Below, piece after piece: positions 11,919 to 24,300 of a stretch of 64,000 nucleotides of DNA (its first letter is position 1; every line of letters starts with the position of its first letter). The DNA comes from Peronospora farinosa (Eukaryota; Oomycota; Peronosporomycetes; Peronosporales; Peronosporaceae), in the NCBI GenBank assembly GCA_947646735.1, contig CANTFK010000976.1, positions 62,001 to 126,000 on the forward strand, in the 5' to 3' direction. The notes under the pieces are model-generated. The model saw only the letters and a program-made list of their open reading frames with translations. It did not search any database and was not told where the DNA came from. The translations under genes and the position numbers were made by a program.

Positions 11919-13936
11919 CTACTTCTCATAACTCTGCATTAGCTCAAAAAGATTTCGAGTGACTTGCCTGCGTTCATAGTCGTTAAGTAGTCTTTCACGA
12001 GTGAGGTCCACCTCGTCTACCCATGACCTGTCGGGTATCCTATCCATTGTACCATGTATCCACACTGGATACGACCATACCGAGTTTTCCTTCCCATACG
12101 CCTGTCGAGAATTTCCTCCACTTCATACTCATTATCCTCCAATTCTGCAGCCTAACAGTCCTCGGGCAACAGTACTTCGTCACAATCCACCCGATCTGTT
12201 CGTCCACCGCCAGCACCGTATTAGGTCTTTCGGGGTATTGCCGGACTAACTTTAGCTTCGAAATGTGTACCAACGGGTATATGCGATATTTTGCTCCACT
12301 GATATCCAGACGAGCTGCATGGTCACCCACTAGTTCCCGTACTCTGAATGGTCCATGCCAAAGGTGGGCCAATTTTCGGGCATAGTGTGGCGAAGCGAAA
12401 GTGAATTTGGTAGAGTGTGATCGCATATTTTCGGTTAAGTTCGAAATGGTCAATAGTGATGAATCGCGATCCAGCAGAAGAAGTTTCGAGACGTTGCAAA
12501 TGGAATGGACAACAGTGAATGGTGGAGCTCGCAATTCTATGTGGATTTAACTGTGTCCTAGAAACTACGCAACTGCGATCTCCGGTATTTTTCGATGGCG
12601 ATCCGCGTGAAGACGATCGCTAAGAAGGAGGATGGGTATATCCAAGTATGTGGAAGACGGTCTGGTGTGGATCACGTCGCTATGGAGGACTGGAATGAGG
12701 TGGACATGACATGTCATATAGATGGAACATCTCACATGACCCGAGAAACGGTGAAGAGGACAAGTCGTGATCCGGCGGACCGCGATCCGATACTAATTAT
12801 TAGTATCGCGATCCGATACTAATTATTTAGTACCGCGATCCGATACTAATTATTTAGTACCGCGATCCGAAACTAAAATGGTATTAGATCCAAGCGAGGT
12901 AGCGATCCAGATCGCGGCGATATTGGAATGGACCACATTACAAGATCTGATTTCTCCGAAAGGGCGATACGTGGCAATAGATCCTGAGCTACAGATAGTC
13001 AAGATCATAGGTTTTAGTATTTGATTGGTTAACATTAAACAGAGTTCAATTTGCTTCTAAGTACACGTGTCGACTTCTTTATTCCGGGCAGGATATTTGA
13101 CCGCCTGACGTCGAGAATATCGACTACAAGTGCACCCTAGACATCGTTTTGGTCAGGTGAAGGAATTCTTAGCACAACAACTCAACTGCGATCGGACGCT
13201 GAAATAACAAGTAAGGGCAAGGCAAAAAAGTGCAGGACAGATCAAGTGGTTAGTAGGTTCTGCTCAAGTGGTCAGAAGATTCAAGCTTCACCTTATTAGA
13301 CTATTGGGATCTGTTGGTACGATCAACAAACAAGTACTCGGTCGATCTTGTGAAGATTTCCACAAGATCACCAAAAACCCTATCCCTAACCCAATTCGGA
13401 TCAGCATCGACTCAATCCCACCTAGAAGAGAGCAACCCGCCCTACCGACGGGTACACAAGGTGAAGAAGGCTTTATACACGGAATCGGGGTACCCCCTCC
13501 GTTAGTCGGACGTCGGGGCGCCAGTGGAAAGTTGAAATCGCATCAGCAATTTTGCGAATCCCACTCTACCACAAAAGCCCTCCTTGACCCGGTCCAGGTA
13601 CAAGCACACTTGGTATTCTGCCTTAATTTTGCTATCAATAACATCTTCATTGTGAGCCTGGGCTCGGCCTTTTATCGCCAATCGCAATAATTCGTTCCCT
13701 TGTTCCCTCTCCCGAAGATATTTTCGCTGCACGCCATATCGCCACCGGCGGGGATTACAGTCACGCCGTTTGATACTGCTCAACGATATGGCGGCTTATA
13801 ATGTGCTTCGTTCATCCCAACCGTGCACCAGGTAGAACGGAGTCTCCATTCGGATCCATTCCTGTACCGTATTTAACGCAACGGTAAGCCTTTCTGCATA
13901 TGCATCCCAGTCTTTCTGGTCCACCTTCGACACATA
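11919..13936 (-). pseudogene. pol: Minus-strand Gypsy pol C-terminus (integrase tail and chromodomain), split by a solo LTR
   Basis: Read on the minus strand from 13936 down to 13574 and then from 12385 down to 11919, this is the carboxyl end of a family A-like Pol. It begins in the integrase C-terminal part (YVSKVDQKDWDAYAERLT, then FYLVHGWDERSTL), continues through LYLDRVKEG and ARKLAHLWHGPFRV, and ends in a chromodomain (NEYEVEEILDRR ... YMVQWIGY) and a tail ending FELMQSYEK with its stop at 11919. The solo LTR at 12386-13573 interrupts it. Removing the LTR and one target copy restores the frame EGYARKLAH. The amino end is cut at 13937 by a family C LTR. Further small lesions exist in the chromodomain. 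Confidence 0.75.
12386..13573 (+). mobile_element. Solo family A LTR, 1188 bp, with 4-bp target duplication
   Basis: Starts TGTGGCGAAG and ends CTCTACCACA. The flanks are ATAG on the left and AAAG on the right, a 4-bp target duplication with one mismatch. The frame of the disrupted pol on either side shows ATAG to be the original base set. There is no internal region, so it is a solo LTR left by recombination between two LTRs. It contains about three units of the 27-bp minisatellite. Confidence 0.8.
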
Positions 13937-14276
13937 TGTGGAGAATTGCCAAGGAAATTGAGGTCTCTCGCAGTTATTATAATAACTGCCGTGAGAGGTC
14001 CAGATCACTCCCTCGAGGTGATGACAAGGTCCAGAACCCCGAGGGTCCAGGGCTCCAAGGTGGTGTCCCGAGGTCATGGAAGGTACAAGGTATTCCTACC
14101 GTGCAGAGTGGGTACAAGTCCAGAGACCTAAAAGATGCAGCTGTTCTTTCAAAAATTGACACGTGGTACCATCCAGAGAAGAGATGAGGTTAGGCAAGGA
14201 GGGGTGGGTTTTGTCAAGAAAAGGATACAGAGCATATTTTAAATAAACACACTCAAATTTGCATTACACTTGGCAG
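13937..14276 (+). repeat. Family C LTR, short copy
   Basis: Begins TGTGGAGAATTGCC at the point where the minus-strand pol is cut and contains the hallmark GTTATTATAATAACT. It shares ACACGTGGTACCATCCAGAG and ATTACAC(G/T)TGGCAG with the larger copy at 41354-43055. It lacks the large minisatellite of that copy. Confidence 0.6.
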
Positions 14277-14985
14277 TGTGGTGAAGTGATCGAAGGATTT
14301 TTGATCAACGGTGGGAAAATGATTGGAGTGTGGACCACATACATGGATTGGATCGATATATGGGATTATACTTGGTGATATTATGGGCGCGATCAAGTTT
14401 ATTTGATAGATCAATTGATCGCATATGATCGTTACAGCCCAAGTGAAGATTACGACTACATGTCGACCTTTTATGCTCGATCATGATTGATCGGGATCGC
14501 GATTGAAGCAATTGGCATGAATATAATTTCGATCAGATCAGCATGGATATATTTGCGATCACGATCGACGAATGCGATCACGATCAACGAATGCGATCAC
14601 GATCGACAAAGGCGATCACGATTGACAAAGGCAATCACGATCGACAAATGCGATTATGATCGACATCGTAACCAAGAGTGAGATCGCCGCTATATTAGAG
14701 TGGGCCACATATCAAGATCTGATTTTTTTGGAAGGACGAAGCGGCACAGAAGACCCTGGTATACAGATAGGCAGCATCGTAGGTTTTAGTATTTGATTGG
14801 TTAACTTCAAACAGAGTTTCTTTTACTTCTAACTACGCACGCAGACTTCTCTTCCGGGTGGGATATTTTTGGCCCCCCCGACGATCAAGAGCTTCTGCCA
14901 CCAATACCTACGAGTAATATCCCTGGACTGTTTGGACAGGAATTACAAGATCTCTCACGAACAAGCTTCGCCTGCGATTGGACGT
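14277..14985 (+). repeat. Diverged family A LTR, probably the 5' LTR of the pol element at 15 kb
   Basis: Begins TGTGGTGAAGTGATC and shares the core of the family A LTR (GATTGGTTAAC, then CTTCCGGGTGGGATAT, then ATCCCTGGACTGTTTGG). It stops at CGATTGGACG and passes directly into pol-like sequence, so the LTR end, gag and protease are deleted. It is much more diverged than the 3' LTR at 20144-21301, so the two may not be a true pair. A 19-bp tandem repeat built on CGATCACGATCGAC lies at 14555-14665. Confidence 0.6.
14555..14665. repeat. 19-bp GATC-rich minisatellite
   Basis: About six imperfect units of GCGATCACGATCGACGAAT in direct array, with no unique spacers. Confidence 0.85.
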
Positions 14986-14989
14986 AATA

Positions 14990-17900
14990 TCACACTCAAA
15001 AGAGGAAGCAGAAGAAAGGACTACGGAAACGGTGAAATTTACGACACGACCCAATGATGAATGCGATGCGATAAAAGAAATCGGTGGCAACAATGCAGAA
15101 GATCTGGTGATCGAAGATGAAAGTGAACAAGTAGCGCAATCTCCATGGGTGATCAATGCGATCAGAGGAATGTCAAATGTCGATCACGCGCAAGGGCCGT
15201 GGGGTGAAGAAGATTACACTCACAATAACTGTACACAGAAATGTATGGAGCGCCCGCGATCTGGCTGATCTGGCAATCAATGACCCCGATCCGACAATTA
15301 ATGACCGCGATCTGGCGGATCTGGCAATCAATGACCCCGATCCGACAATTAATGACCGCGATCTGGCCGATCTGGATCGCGATGACCGCGGTCTGGTCGA
15401 TCCGGTAGTTGATGACCGCAATCTGGCCGATCTGGATCGCGATGACCGCATTCTGGTCGATACGGTAGTTGATGACCGCGATCTGGTCGATCCGGTAGTT
15501 GATGGCCGCGATCTGGTCGATCCGGTAGTTGATGGCCGCGATCTGGCCGATCTGGATCGCGATGACCGCGATCTGGCCGATCTGGATCGCGATCTGCGAG
15601 AACAAGAGCAAGCTAGTGATACTACGACTTTCAACGACGAATGTAATTTAGCCGGAGGAAGTGTAAAGATGAAGCCTGAAGACTCGATGTATTATCACGA
15701 GAGTGGTGAATTGTATGCCGAAGACGTGGATCAGCATATGGCTGTCTTGCCTGAGATTGTGTCATCCACCGAAGAAGTTACGATTGATGATATCCAAGTA
15801 GGCGATCCGAGAGTTCCTTTAACCAAGGACCAAGAAGGTCTGCGGCAATTGATTTGGGTGAACCGACACTTACTCATTGGCAAAGGAAACGCGCTTCCTC
15901 CTGCAGCTCGAGGAGCAGTATGTGATATCGATGTTGGTGGAGCACACCCGATCGCACAACGAGTACGACCGGTCGCTCTCAAATTTCGCGAGAAGTTAGC
16001 TGACCTAATCAAAGGATTACTATCAGCCAGGATTATCCAGCCGTCGACATCACCATGGGCTTCGCCGATTGTGGTAATTATAAAAAAGAATGGTGTCGAC
16101 ATTCGTTTGTGTATTGACTATCGGCGGGTGAATCAACTCACGAGATTGATGGTGTATCCTATGCCGCTGATTAGCGAATTATTGCAAGATATGGATAAAG
16201 CTATGGGTATTGTTCGTTGGATATGGCCAGTGGATTTTGGGTCGTGGAAATGACCGAGCGAGCAAGGATGATTTCTGCTTTTATCACGCCGTCAGGCCTG
16301 TTCGAGTGGTTACGAATGCCGTTTGGGCTAAAAAACGCTCCGCAGATTTACCAACGTCTAATTGATAATGCACTGTATGGATACCTCAAGATCGGTACGG
16401 ATCCAAATGCAATTGCCACAGGATCACTCGACTCCACTGATATGGTAACGGGATCGCCAAAGCTGGTTGATGTATTCACTGAAGGCGAGCCGGATACTAG
16501 CCAGAAGCCATCTGTGCTCGGCCGAAGGTCATATATTGATGACATATTGATTCCAGCAACATCGTGGGCCTCCTTATATGATAAGGTAAAGCGATTGCTA
16601 GAAGTATGCAATGAATGGAATTTGTCGATCAGTCTCGCTAAAAGTTTTTGGGGACGACGTAAGGTGGACTACCTGGGTCATCAAGTCTCACTGGCAGGAA
16701 TCGAAGCTAATCCAAAGGATTTGGGATCGCTGGTGAATATTCCGTTCCCAAAAACGTTGCGATCGATGCAATCGTTTCTGGGAAGCTTGAATTACTATAG
16801 TCGATTTGTCGAAGACTTTGCGATTTATGCGTCAGTGCTATATGAATTAAGGGAAGCAGATTTCCATGAAATCCGCTGTTCTGACAAGATGAATGCATTG
16901 GATTCGACTATCGCAACCAGGAATGATTCAGATCAAAAGTTCGATATTGGGGACGATCCGGATCCAGAAGGACGGACTCGATGGGAAAAAGCGATGATCG
17001 CATTTACCATGTTGAAAGCCAAGATCGCTAATACCACGATCCTCAAACATTTTGATCCAGATCGGCCTCCGGCAATTGTCGTATATGCGAGTAAATGGAC
17101 TGCTATCAGCTTTGTTGCAGGAGTATGATGGTATATATTGGCCAGTTACCTTTATAAGCCGAACGCTGAAGCCTAATGAAATCAATTACGGAATGGTCGA
17201 GAAGGAGATACTAGCATTACTTCGGATTTTGGATTTATGTTATTGCATGCTAGTCTCGCGAGAGATTAAAGTGCTTACGCGTTTCTCGACGATGGCCTGG
17301 TTGGTGCAATCCTCCGGTCTCAATGGCAGGCTAGGTAGGTGGGCCGCATTATTATCGACTTGGACTTTGGAGATCAAGAAATGTGAAAAGGGCGAAGATG
17401 AGATACTTGGTGCCCTGGCTGCAAGTGTGACTCCCCGTGAAGAAGTCGATGAAGTGTTGATCGCGATCGCTCCCCGGAAACAGCCAAGGCAAACTCTAAG
17501 TATGCCACCGCCTACGGTGGAAGAAGATGAAAGTCTCTTGGTCGTCAGTTTCGATGGATCGGCACGAACCAAGCGAAAGGGAGGATCATACAGTGCGATA
17601 ATATGGAAACTTCCTAGTGGACTATTGTGGCTGCTGCATCGGAATATGCAACGGTCTCAACAGTGAAAGAAGCCGAATATCGGGGTTTACTATTAGGCTT
17701 TGATCTGTTGGAGAATCAGACTAGGGGACGCGTTATTATTTGTGGCGACTCCAACCTAGTGATTCGACAGATGCGGGGTGAAATCGATTGCAAGGCTCCT
17801 GGACTGCAGTTGTTGCGACAGAAGGCAATGGAGAAGCTTCGATCATGGCCGATCCATGAGTTCTTACACATGAAGCGCGACTGGAACCAAAGTGCAGATC

Positions 17901-19729
17901 GACTGGCGAGTACTGCTTTACAGAAGGAACAAGGTGTGGTCATCACTTCGGAAGGAGATCGCCAAAATCTCATTACCCTTAATCGACTGGATGAGTTGTT
18001 GAAGTCGAAGCAGACCGAATCGGTGGTTAAAGTTGCTGCGATTACCAGATCAATTCGGAGAAGACGTCAACCACCCGAGATTTTGCAAGAAGAATTTGTG
18101 CAGCAAATGCGAAGTGAACGTATATGACAAGCTCAAGATGAGGAATGTTGGATCGCTAACCTAAAGATTTTTCTGATTGGTGATATAATGAATCTCAGTA
18201 TGGAAGAAGCGAAGTCATGCGCCAAGATTGCAAGTGATTATGAGGTGGATGAAAGCGATCTTCTATTTTTTTGCCCGGGAGCTGTGAAAAATTCGGAAGA
18301 TCGCGATGGAATTGCTCGTTTGGTGGTGCCAGAAACTCTTCAGCAAGATTTTCTACATCACTACCATGCCAGTTTGGAAGGAGGGCACCAGGGAATCGGT
18401 AGGACGTATCAACGGATCCGATCTCGTTTTCATTGGAGAGGCCTGTATCGCAGTGTACAACGATATGTGAGCGAATGCACTGACTGCGAGACTGGAAAAG
18501 GACGTCCGGTTATTAATGGAGAGTCTCCGGGAAATTTACAAGCTACTTATCCGTTCCAGATTATTGCCATGGATCATATTCCGTCGCTGCCTAGATCTTT
18601 CAAAGGCAACACTGAATTATTGGTCTGGGTCGATCTCTTTTCGGGCTATGTGGTTGTCAAGGCGAGCAAATCTAGAACAGCTCAGACGATCACCGAGAAT
18701 TACGAGGAGTGTGTCTTTCGACGATTCGGTGCGAGTGAAGCGATACGGCACGATCGGGAACCTGGATTTATGTCGGATTTTTTCCGTGCGTTCAATCGAC
18801 TTATTGGGCAAAAGCAAAGAGCGACTATGGCATATCGCCCTCAAGCAAATGGGACTGCTGAACGTATGATCCAGACCTTAACCCGAGCGTTAAAAATGTA
18901 CGTCTCGGAAGTCAATCAACAAGATTAGGACAAAATGCTGAGCGGCTGACATTCGCGATAAATTCTACACAAGATTGAGTTCGTGGGGACACACCTTTTT
19001 TACTTGATCCATGGATGGGATCCTCGATCTACGTTGGAAGCTACGTTGCCACTGGGAAGTACTCAGACACGAGATCGAGAACCTCGCAGATGGCGATATC
19101 ATGTGCAACGACACTATCAGCGAGCCCGAGATGTAGTCAATGAGCAACTTAAAATGGCTATCCAGACTCGAGCGGATCAGCATAATGAAGATTTACAACC
19201 TCACGAGTTCAAGCCTGGATCCCAAGTTTGGCTGTACCTAGATCGAGTGAAGGAAGGATTTGCTCGAAAATTAGCACATATGTGGCATGGACCTTTTCGA
19301 GTGAGTGAAGTGTGTGGTGATCACGCTGTTCGCCTAGAGATCGCTGGCACGCCGTATCGATTATTCCCGATCGTGCATATATCCAAGCTGAAATGTGTAA
19401 AAGTATTCCCCGACCGCCCGAAGCAGTTGTTGACGGTGGAAGAAATAGATCGTTTTGATTTCGATGAGGCACTCCTGCCGGAGGATAGCTGGGAGAAGCG
19501 ACTTGGGGATAACGAGTTCGAAGTGGAGAAGATTGAAGATATGCGATCCGGCAGAAAAACTCGTTTTGGTCGGGTACATCGTCAATTTGAGGTTTACTGG
19601 AAGGGTTATACCGATTCATCGTGGGTTCATGAGGCTGATCTGAATTGTGGAGCATTGTTGCAAGAATTTAAACGCGAACAAGTTCGTCGTAATCGTTTCA
19701 AAGTTATGCAGTCTCATGAAGAGGAATAA
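14990..19729 (+). pseudogene. pol: Family A Gypsy pol: RT, vestigial RNase H, aRNH, integrase, chromodomain
   Basis: Gag and protease are missing. The order is: a variable acidic repeat (15256-15600); RT from about 15890 (DYRRVNQL, then PFGLKNAP, then YIDDIL); a degenerate RNase H (17040-17420) with VYAS in place of CDAS and TRFSTM in place of TDHxxL; a second, archaeal-type RNase H (17540-17930) with its acidic residues (SFDGSAR, EAEYRG, GDSNLV, ADRLAS); integrase with an HHCC finger (HHYHASLEGGHQGIG ... CTDCETGKG) and a D-D-E core (AMDH, RHDREPGF, GTAERM); and a chromodomain (FEVEKI ... FEVYWKGYTDSSWVHEADL). Frameshifts lie near 16230, 17100 and 17630, a TGA at 18125-18127 and a TAG near 18927, so this copy cannot make an intact Pol. 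Confidence 0.88.
15256..15600 (+). repeat. In-frame tandem repeat encoding Asp/Arg/Leu-rich linker
   Basis: A roughly 30-bp unit, GATCTGGCCGATCTGGATCG plus a GATGACCGC link, repeats about ten times within the open pol frame and encodes variations of DRDLADLDRD and DLVDPVVDD. It sits between the expected protease and RT. The period is a multiple of three, so copy-number changes keep the frame. Confidence 0.85.
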
Positions 19730-20143
19730 GCTGAAGATAAGTGAATTGGTTATTTCGCTTATGGAGGGTGGAAATGGCTGTACAAGATGGCCGTATAGCT
19801 GGGGGAACTAGGATATATGTGAATTTGAGTGTCACTCGAAGGTCTGGAAGACCAGATCGCGGCTGAAAAGGCCCAAAAACAAGAAGACAATTTCAAGGAC
19901 GACCAGAAGAATGAAACAAACACAATGAAATTGTATTGAATGCTAAAGAGATGAAATTAGATCGCGCCGAAGTACCAGATCGCGTCAGATACTAGATCGC
20001 GTCAGAGTACCAAATCGCGTTGAAGTACCAGATCGTTTTCGGGTGGAGATCTGGCCATAGGGGACGAAGGGACGAGAAGGGTGAAACGAGACAGTGCACA
20101 GCTAGACCAACACTGTATGTGGATAAACGGTGCAGGGGACGAT
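19730..20143 (+). other. 3' untranslated part of the family A element
   Basis: Lies between the chromodomain stop and the 3' LTR. It contains an 18-bp tandem repeat (about 19958-20034) of the AGATCGCGTCAGAGTACC type in four imperfect units. A purine run, GTGCAGGGGACGA, just before the LTR at 20131-20143 may be the polypurine tract. Confidence 0.55.
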
Positions 20144-21301
20144 TGTGGCGAAGCGAAGGAGTGAATTTGGCAAAGTGTGATCGCATATTTTCGGTTAAGT
20201 CCGAAATGGCCAATATTGATGAATCGCGATCTCGCAGGAAAGGTTTCGAGATGACGTCAAATGGGATGGAAAACAGTGAATGGTGGAGTTTGCAGTTCTA
20301 TGTGGGGTCAAATATGGCCTAGAAACTACGCAATTGCGATCTCCAGTATTTTTCGATAGCGATCCGCGTGAACACGATCGCTAAGAAGGAGGATGGGTAC
20401 ATCCAAGTATGTGGAAGACGGTCTGGTGTGGATCACGTCGCTATGGAGGACTGGAATGAGGTGGACATGACATGTCATATAGATGGACCATCTCACATGA
20501 CCTGAGAAACGGTGAAGAGGACAAGTCGTGATCCGGCGGACCGCGATCCGATACTAATTATTTAGTACCGCGATCCGATACTAAAATGGTATTAGATCCA
20601 AGCGAGGTAGCGATCCAGATCGCGGCGATATTGGAATGGACCACATTACAAGATCTGATTTCTCCGAAAGGGCGATACGTGGCAATAGATCCTGAGCTAC
20701 AGATAGTCAAGATCATAGGTTTTGGTATTTGATTGGTTAACATTAACAGAGTTCAATTTGCTTCTAAGTACACGTGTCGACTTCTCTTCCGGGCTGGATT
20801 CTTTGGCCTCCCGACGTCTCAAGGAAGTCTACATACTACGCAAGTCATATCCCTGGATTGTTTGGCCAGGGATTACAAGAACTCTCAAAACAAAAAACTC
20901 CTCCTGCGATTGGACGCAGCACAACAAGAAAAGGACAAGGTACAAGATCGCGAGACGGCTCAAGTGGTCAGAAGATTAAGTATATCAAGTGGATCAAGTA
21001 TCTACATTTTTGAACAAGGCGATCTCAAGAGAGATCAGGGCGGCTCAAATAGAGCACCCCAAGAACAACTTCGATCGTGTGAGGAATTCCACTCGATCGC
21101 CCCCCACCTATCCCTAACACAATCAAGTTCAACATCGACTCAAGTCTACCGAGAAGAGAGCAACCCGCCCTACCGACGGGTACACAAGGTGAGGAAGGCT
21201 ATACACACGGAATCGGGGTACCCCCTCCGTTAGTCGGTCGTTCGGGCGCCAGTGGAGAGTTGGGATCGCATCAGCAATTTTGCGAATCCTACTCCACCAC
21301 A
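20144..21301 (+). repeat. 3' LTR of the plus-strand family A element, 1158 bp
   Basis: Begins TGTGGCGAAGCGAAGGAG and ends CTACTCCACCACA. It is close in sequence to the minus-strand LTR at 3566-4859 and to the solo LTR at 39971-41138. It carries one full unit of the 27-bp repeat. Confidence 0.88.
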
Positions 21302-24300
21302 CATCAATTCCTCGACTGGCCGGCAAATTTGTAAGTTACGAGTAGTTCGTTTACTTGTCATGCCACCATACAATCTTTTCATACAACATTATCTTCGTTT
21401 TCCTGGATCGCGTTCAAATCCTCCATTTTCTTTTTCTGATGATCGTTCCATCCAGGTCGTACGTATTCTTTGATCCAGAATTGTCGATTAGGTTCCGACT
21501 CGTCGATCTGAAATTGTCGAAAAAATCGTTAATCAAAATTATCAGGCCAAGTGGTCCATACTTCGACGGCAAAATCATAGCGCTAAATGAAGAAAGGTAT
21601 TGTCACCAACACGTCACAGCCATGATGTTGTAGCCAGTAAGCTAGAAAGAGAGCGTTATAATAGAGTCGGAAAAGCAGATCAGCATACACGAGTCGTAAA
21701 TGCTTCCCTATACTAAGGTCGCAACTCCACATAACTACGGACCTTTATTTAAACCCAAACGTGAGAACGGCGATGCTAAGATGACGCGCTTGATTATAAA
21801 CTGGGTCCGAGAAACACTGAGCTTCGCCACATGTAAAACCAGCTATGAAAAGAGCGAAGGTACTGTAGTTGAGATCGGCCGATAGAAAATCCCCAGCAAT
21901 TTAATTACCTCGAGTAAAAAAACAAAAGCAGAAACCATCGCTGCTAGAACGTTTAGCCAAAGAGCAAAAAAAATAGAATAGATCACCGCAAATGCGAATC
22001 AAGTCATTAAGGCGAAAAATGTGTTGCTTAACCAAAAGTATAGTCAGCCTGACTGCTATGGTTGTACGCTCAGCATTAATGGCATAAATACGACGGGATG
22101 TGGCCCATGGCGACGGTTTGAATTGCGGATTGTAGAGTACATGCTGACTTTCATCGAACTATTTGCCGTCCTTTTTTCGCAGCCCTCACTTAAGGTTCTA
22201 CGCCTCGATACCCTTGCACTAGAATAAGTAATAATCTTGTATGGTCTCTCATACTCGATAATTGGCCATGGCTCGGTGATACAGCTCATCAGGCCAGAAT
22301 CGTCGGAGCAATATTAAGGGTATGACGAGATCGAATACAGTATTCTCTCGCGCTGTATTGGGGCTCTTGCGGCTGCGTAATTTTGACCCGATCTACATGC
22401 TATGGAAGTTCCTCCAGACTGAATTTGGGCATAATGCCTTTGAATGAGGGTGCGCCCTCCTGTTTACAGGTCAGCCTCGACTCTTTGTGTCGGTGATTAC
22501 TTGTTCGACCATTATTATTTAACACACTCACTTTTTTACCTTATCTTATAGTTATCTTTAGATTCCCCATTCCGGCTTGGTCTGATGAAATGGTGGTCCA
22601 CTCTAACGATTACATTATTAGCGGTTGTCCACTTTTGGGATGGTTACTACTTCCTATCGTAGTGCCACCCATATATTATAGTCGAAGATAACCGCCTGCG
22701 GTCCTCCAAACTGATTTTTAAGCTACTTTCGCTCGACTTGCTTCCCCTAACTTATGTTGGTTCAATACGGAGTCAGCCATTATTGATGTTTACGTTGATG
22801 ATAGCGTCCACTCCTATTTGTAATGTCTCTTACGGATTATTTCAACGATATCCATAAAATATTAAGTTTAAATTTATGCAGATACTTACTCTTTTTCTCT
22901 CGGTGAGCATTTAAGTGTCTTATGAAGGTCGTCGTTGACGGAATGAGTAAAAACCAAGTAAATTTCATTGATTTCCGTTAAGTTTATTAAATTAGATGTT
23001 GCATGTTGCATCCAAACGAAGAATATTATTTAGTGGAGAAAAAAACGACTGACGGCGTCTTCTGCTACGCAATCACGCTTCGGCAGTCGCACAAGTCAGT
23101 TCCACGGACTGGTTTTGTGCAAGCAGTTACTAAGGGTAAGACTACCTACTTTTAACAGTGGAAATGTTCTAGGATGCCATTTTAACCAGCAGCCTGAATG
23201 GCACAGTCCTCGTAGCCTACAGGAGACATACCCTGGAGTACTAGGGTGACAAAAAAATTCAATTTTTGTTAGCAGTATCGGTTGATACACAGTCTGTCCC
23301 CACACACAACTTTTGAATTCTCGCCATTAGACTCTATCCAACTTTGCATGTAAAACAACAGTAGTTAGACAATTTGCGGATGCAAGTGTAATACCGTTAC
23401 TTCTTTTCAGGGCTATAGTTTGGATCTATCTCGGCGCGGGACTTGTGATTGAAAATGTTAGTATTATTAGACAGCGTTGACATTGCGGGTAGCGATATCC
23501 GTCTTGAGCAAGTGAAGACTTTCTGACATATCAGGGAGTAGCTTCTTATTTGATTAGACAACAATTTTTTAGGTCGCTCCCAGAGATAGTTGATCATTTA
23601 AATGCGCAGCCAGGGAAGTGAGCAAGACACTTCCTGTGCTTTGATTCCTTGGCCAACCGATATTAAGTAGTGCTATTAATAACCTCACTCAATTATAAAC
23701 TACTCACTTGTTTATTAACTTATCTCACTCCATCACTTCTATGTTGCTTGACCGGATGATATCTTGATAATTTGATAAATTTGTACTCTGCTAATACAAT
23801 TTTAACTATGTTATCGCTGTGTAATTAGAAGTACGAACGAGCATTTGTAAGTGTATGTTCTGATAATGGTAGTACATAAAAGCACCTTACATACGATTTT
23901 GACACATGATTACTCCATTGACTCGGCATTTAAGGCTACCTGTAAAGCAAACTTTGGCATAGCCATACCATAAAAACTCTAACATATTGATATATCGGCT
24001 CTGACATAGGGTTCTGACACATAGTAAAGGTCTACTTTTGAAAGGAGGTGTTTTGGGAGAGGTCGCTGATTCACGAGCAACGGCCATGTACCCTACTTTA
24101 TCGTAATCCAATCTAAATCAATTGCTTTTGTTGCGGAAATGAATGACATTTTTCGTAGCATTCTAAACTAACGAAATGCTTTCCATTGTGCAATTTAGCT
24201 TTCGTTAACCGTGCAATCATTTCTTAGTGTGCACGATTCACGAAAGCCATACTGCACAACAACTTATAAATCAGTTCAGTTCAGCCTGATGTCGCCGTTA

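Noticed and set aside
15162..15634. Minus-strand frames of about 150 codons rich in Ile/Gln or Arg/Ser
   Set aside because: They are antisense readings of the GATC-based tandem repeat in pol. Unlike the antisense frame of family B they are pure repeat and have no unique sequence.
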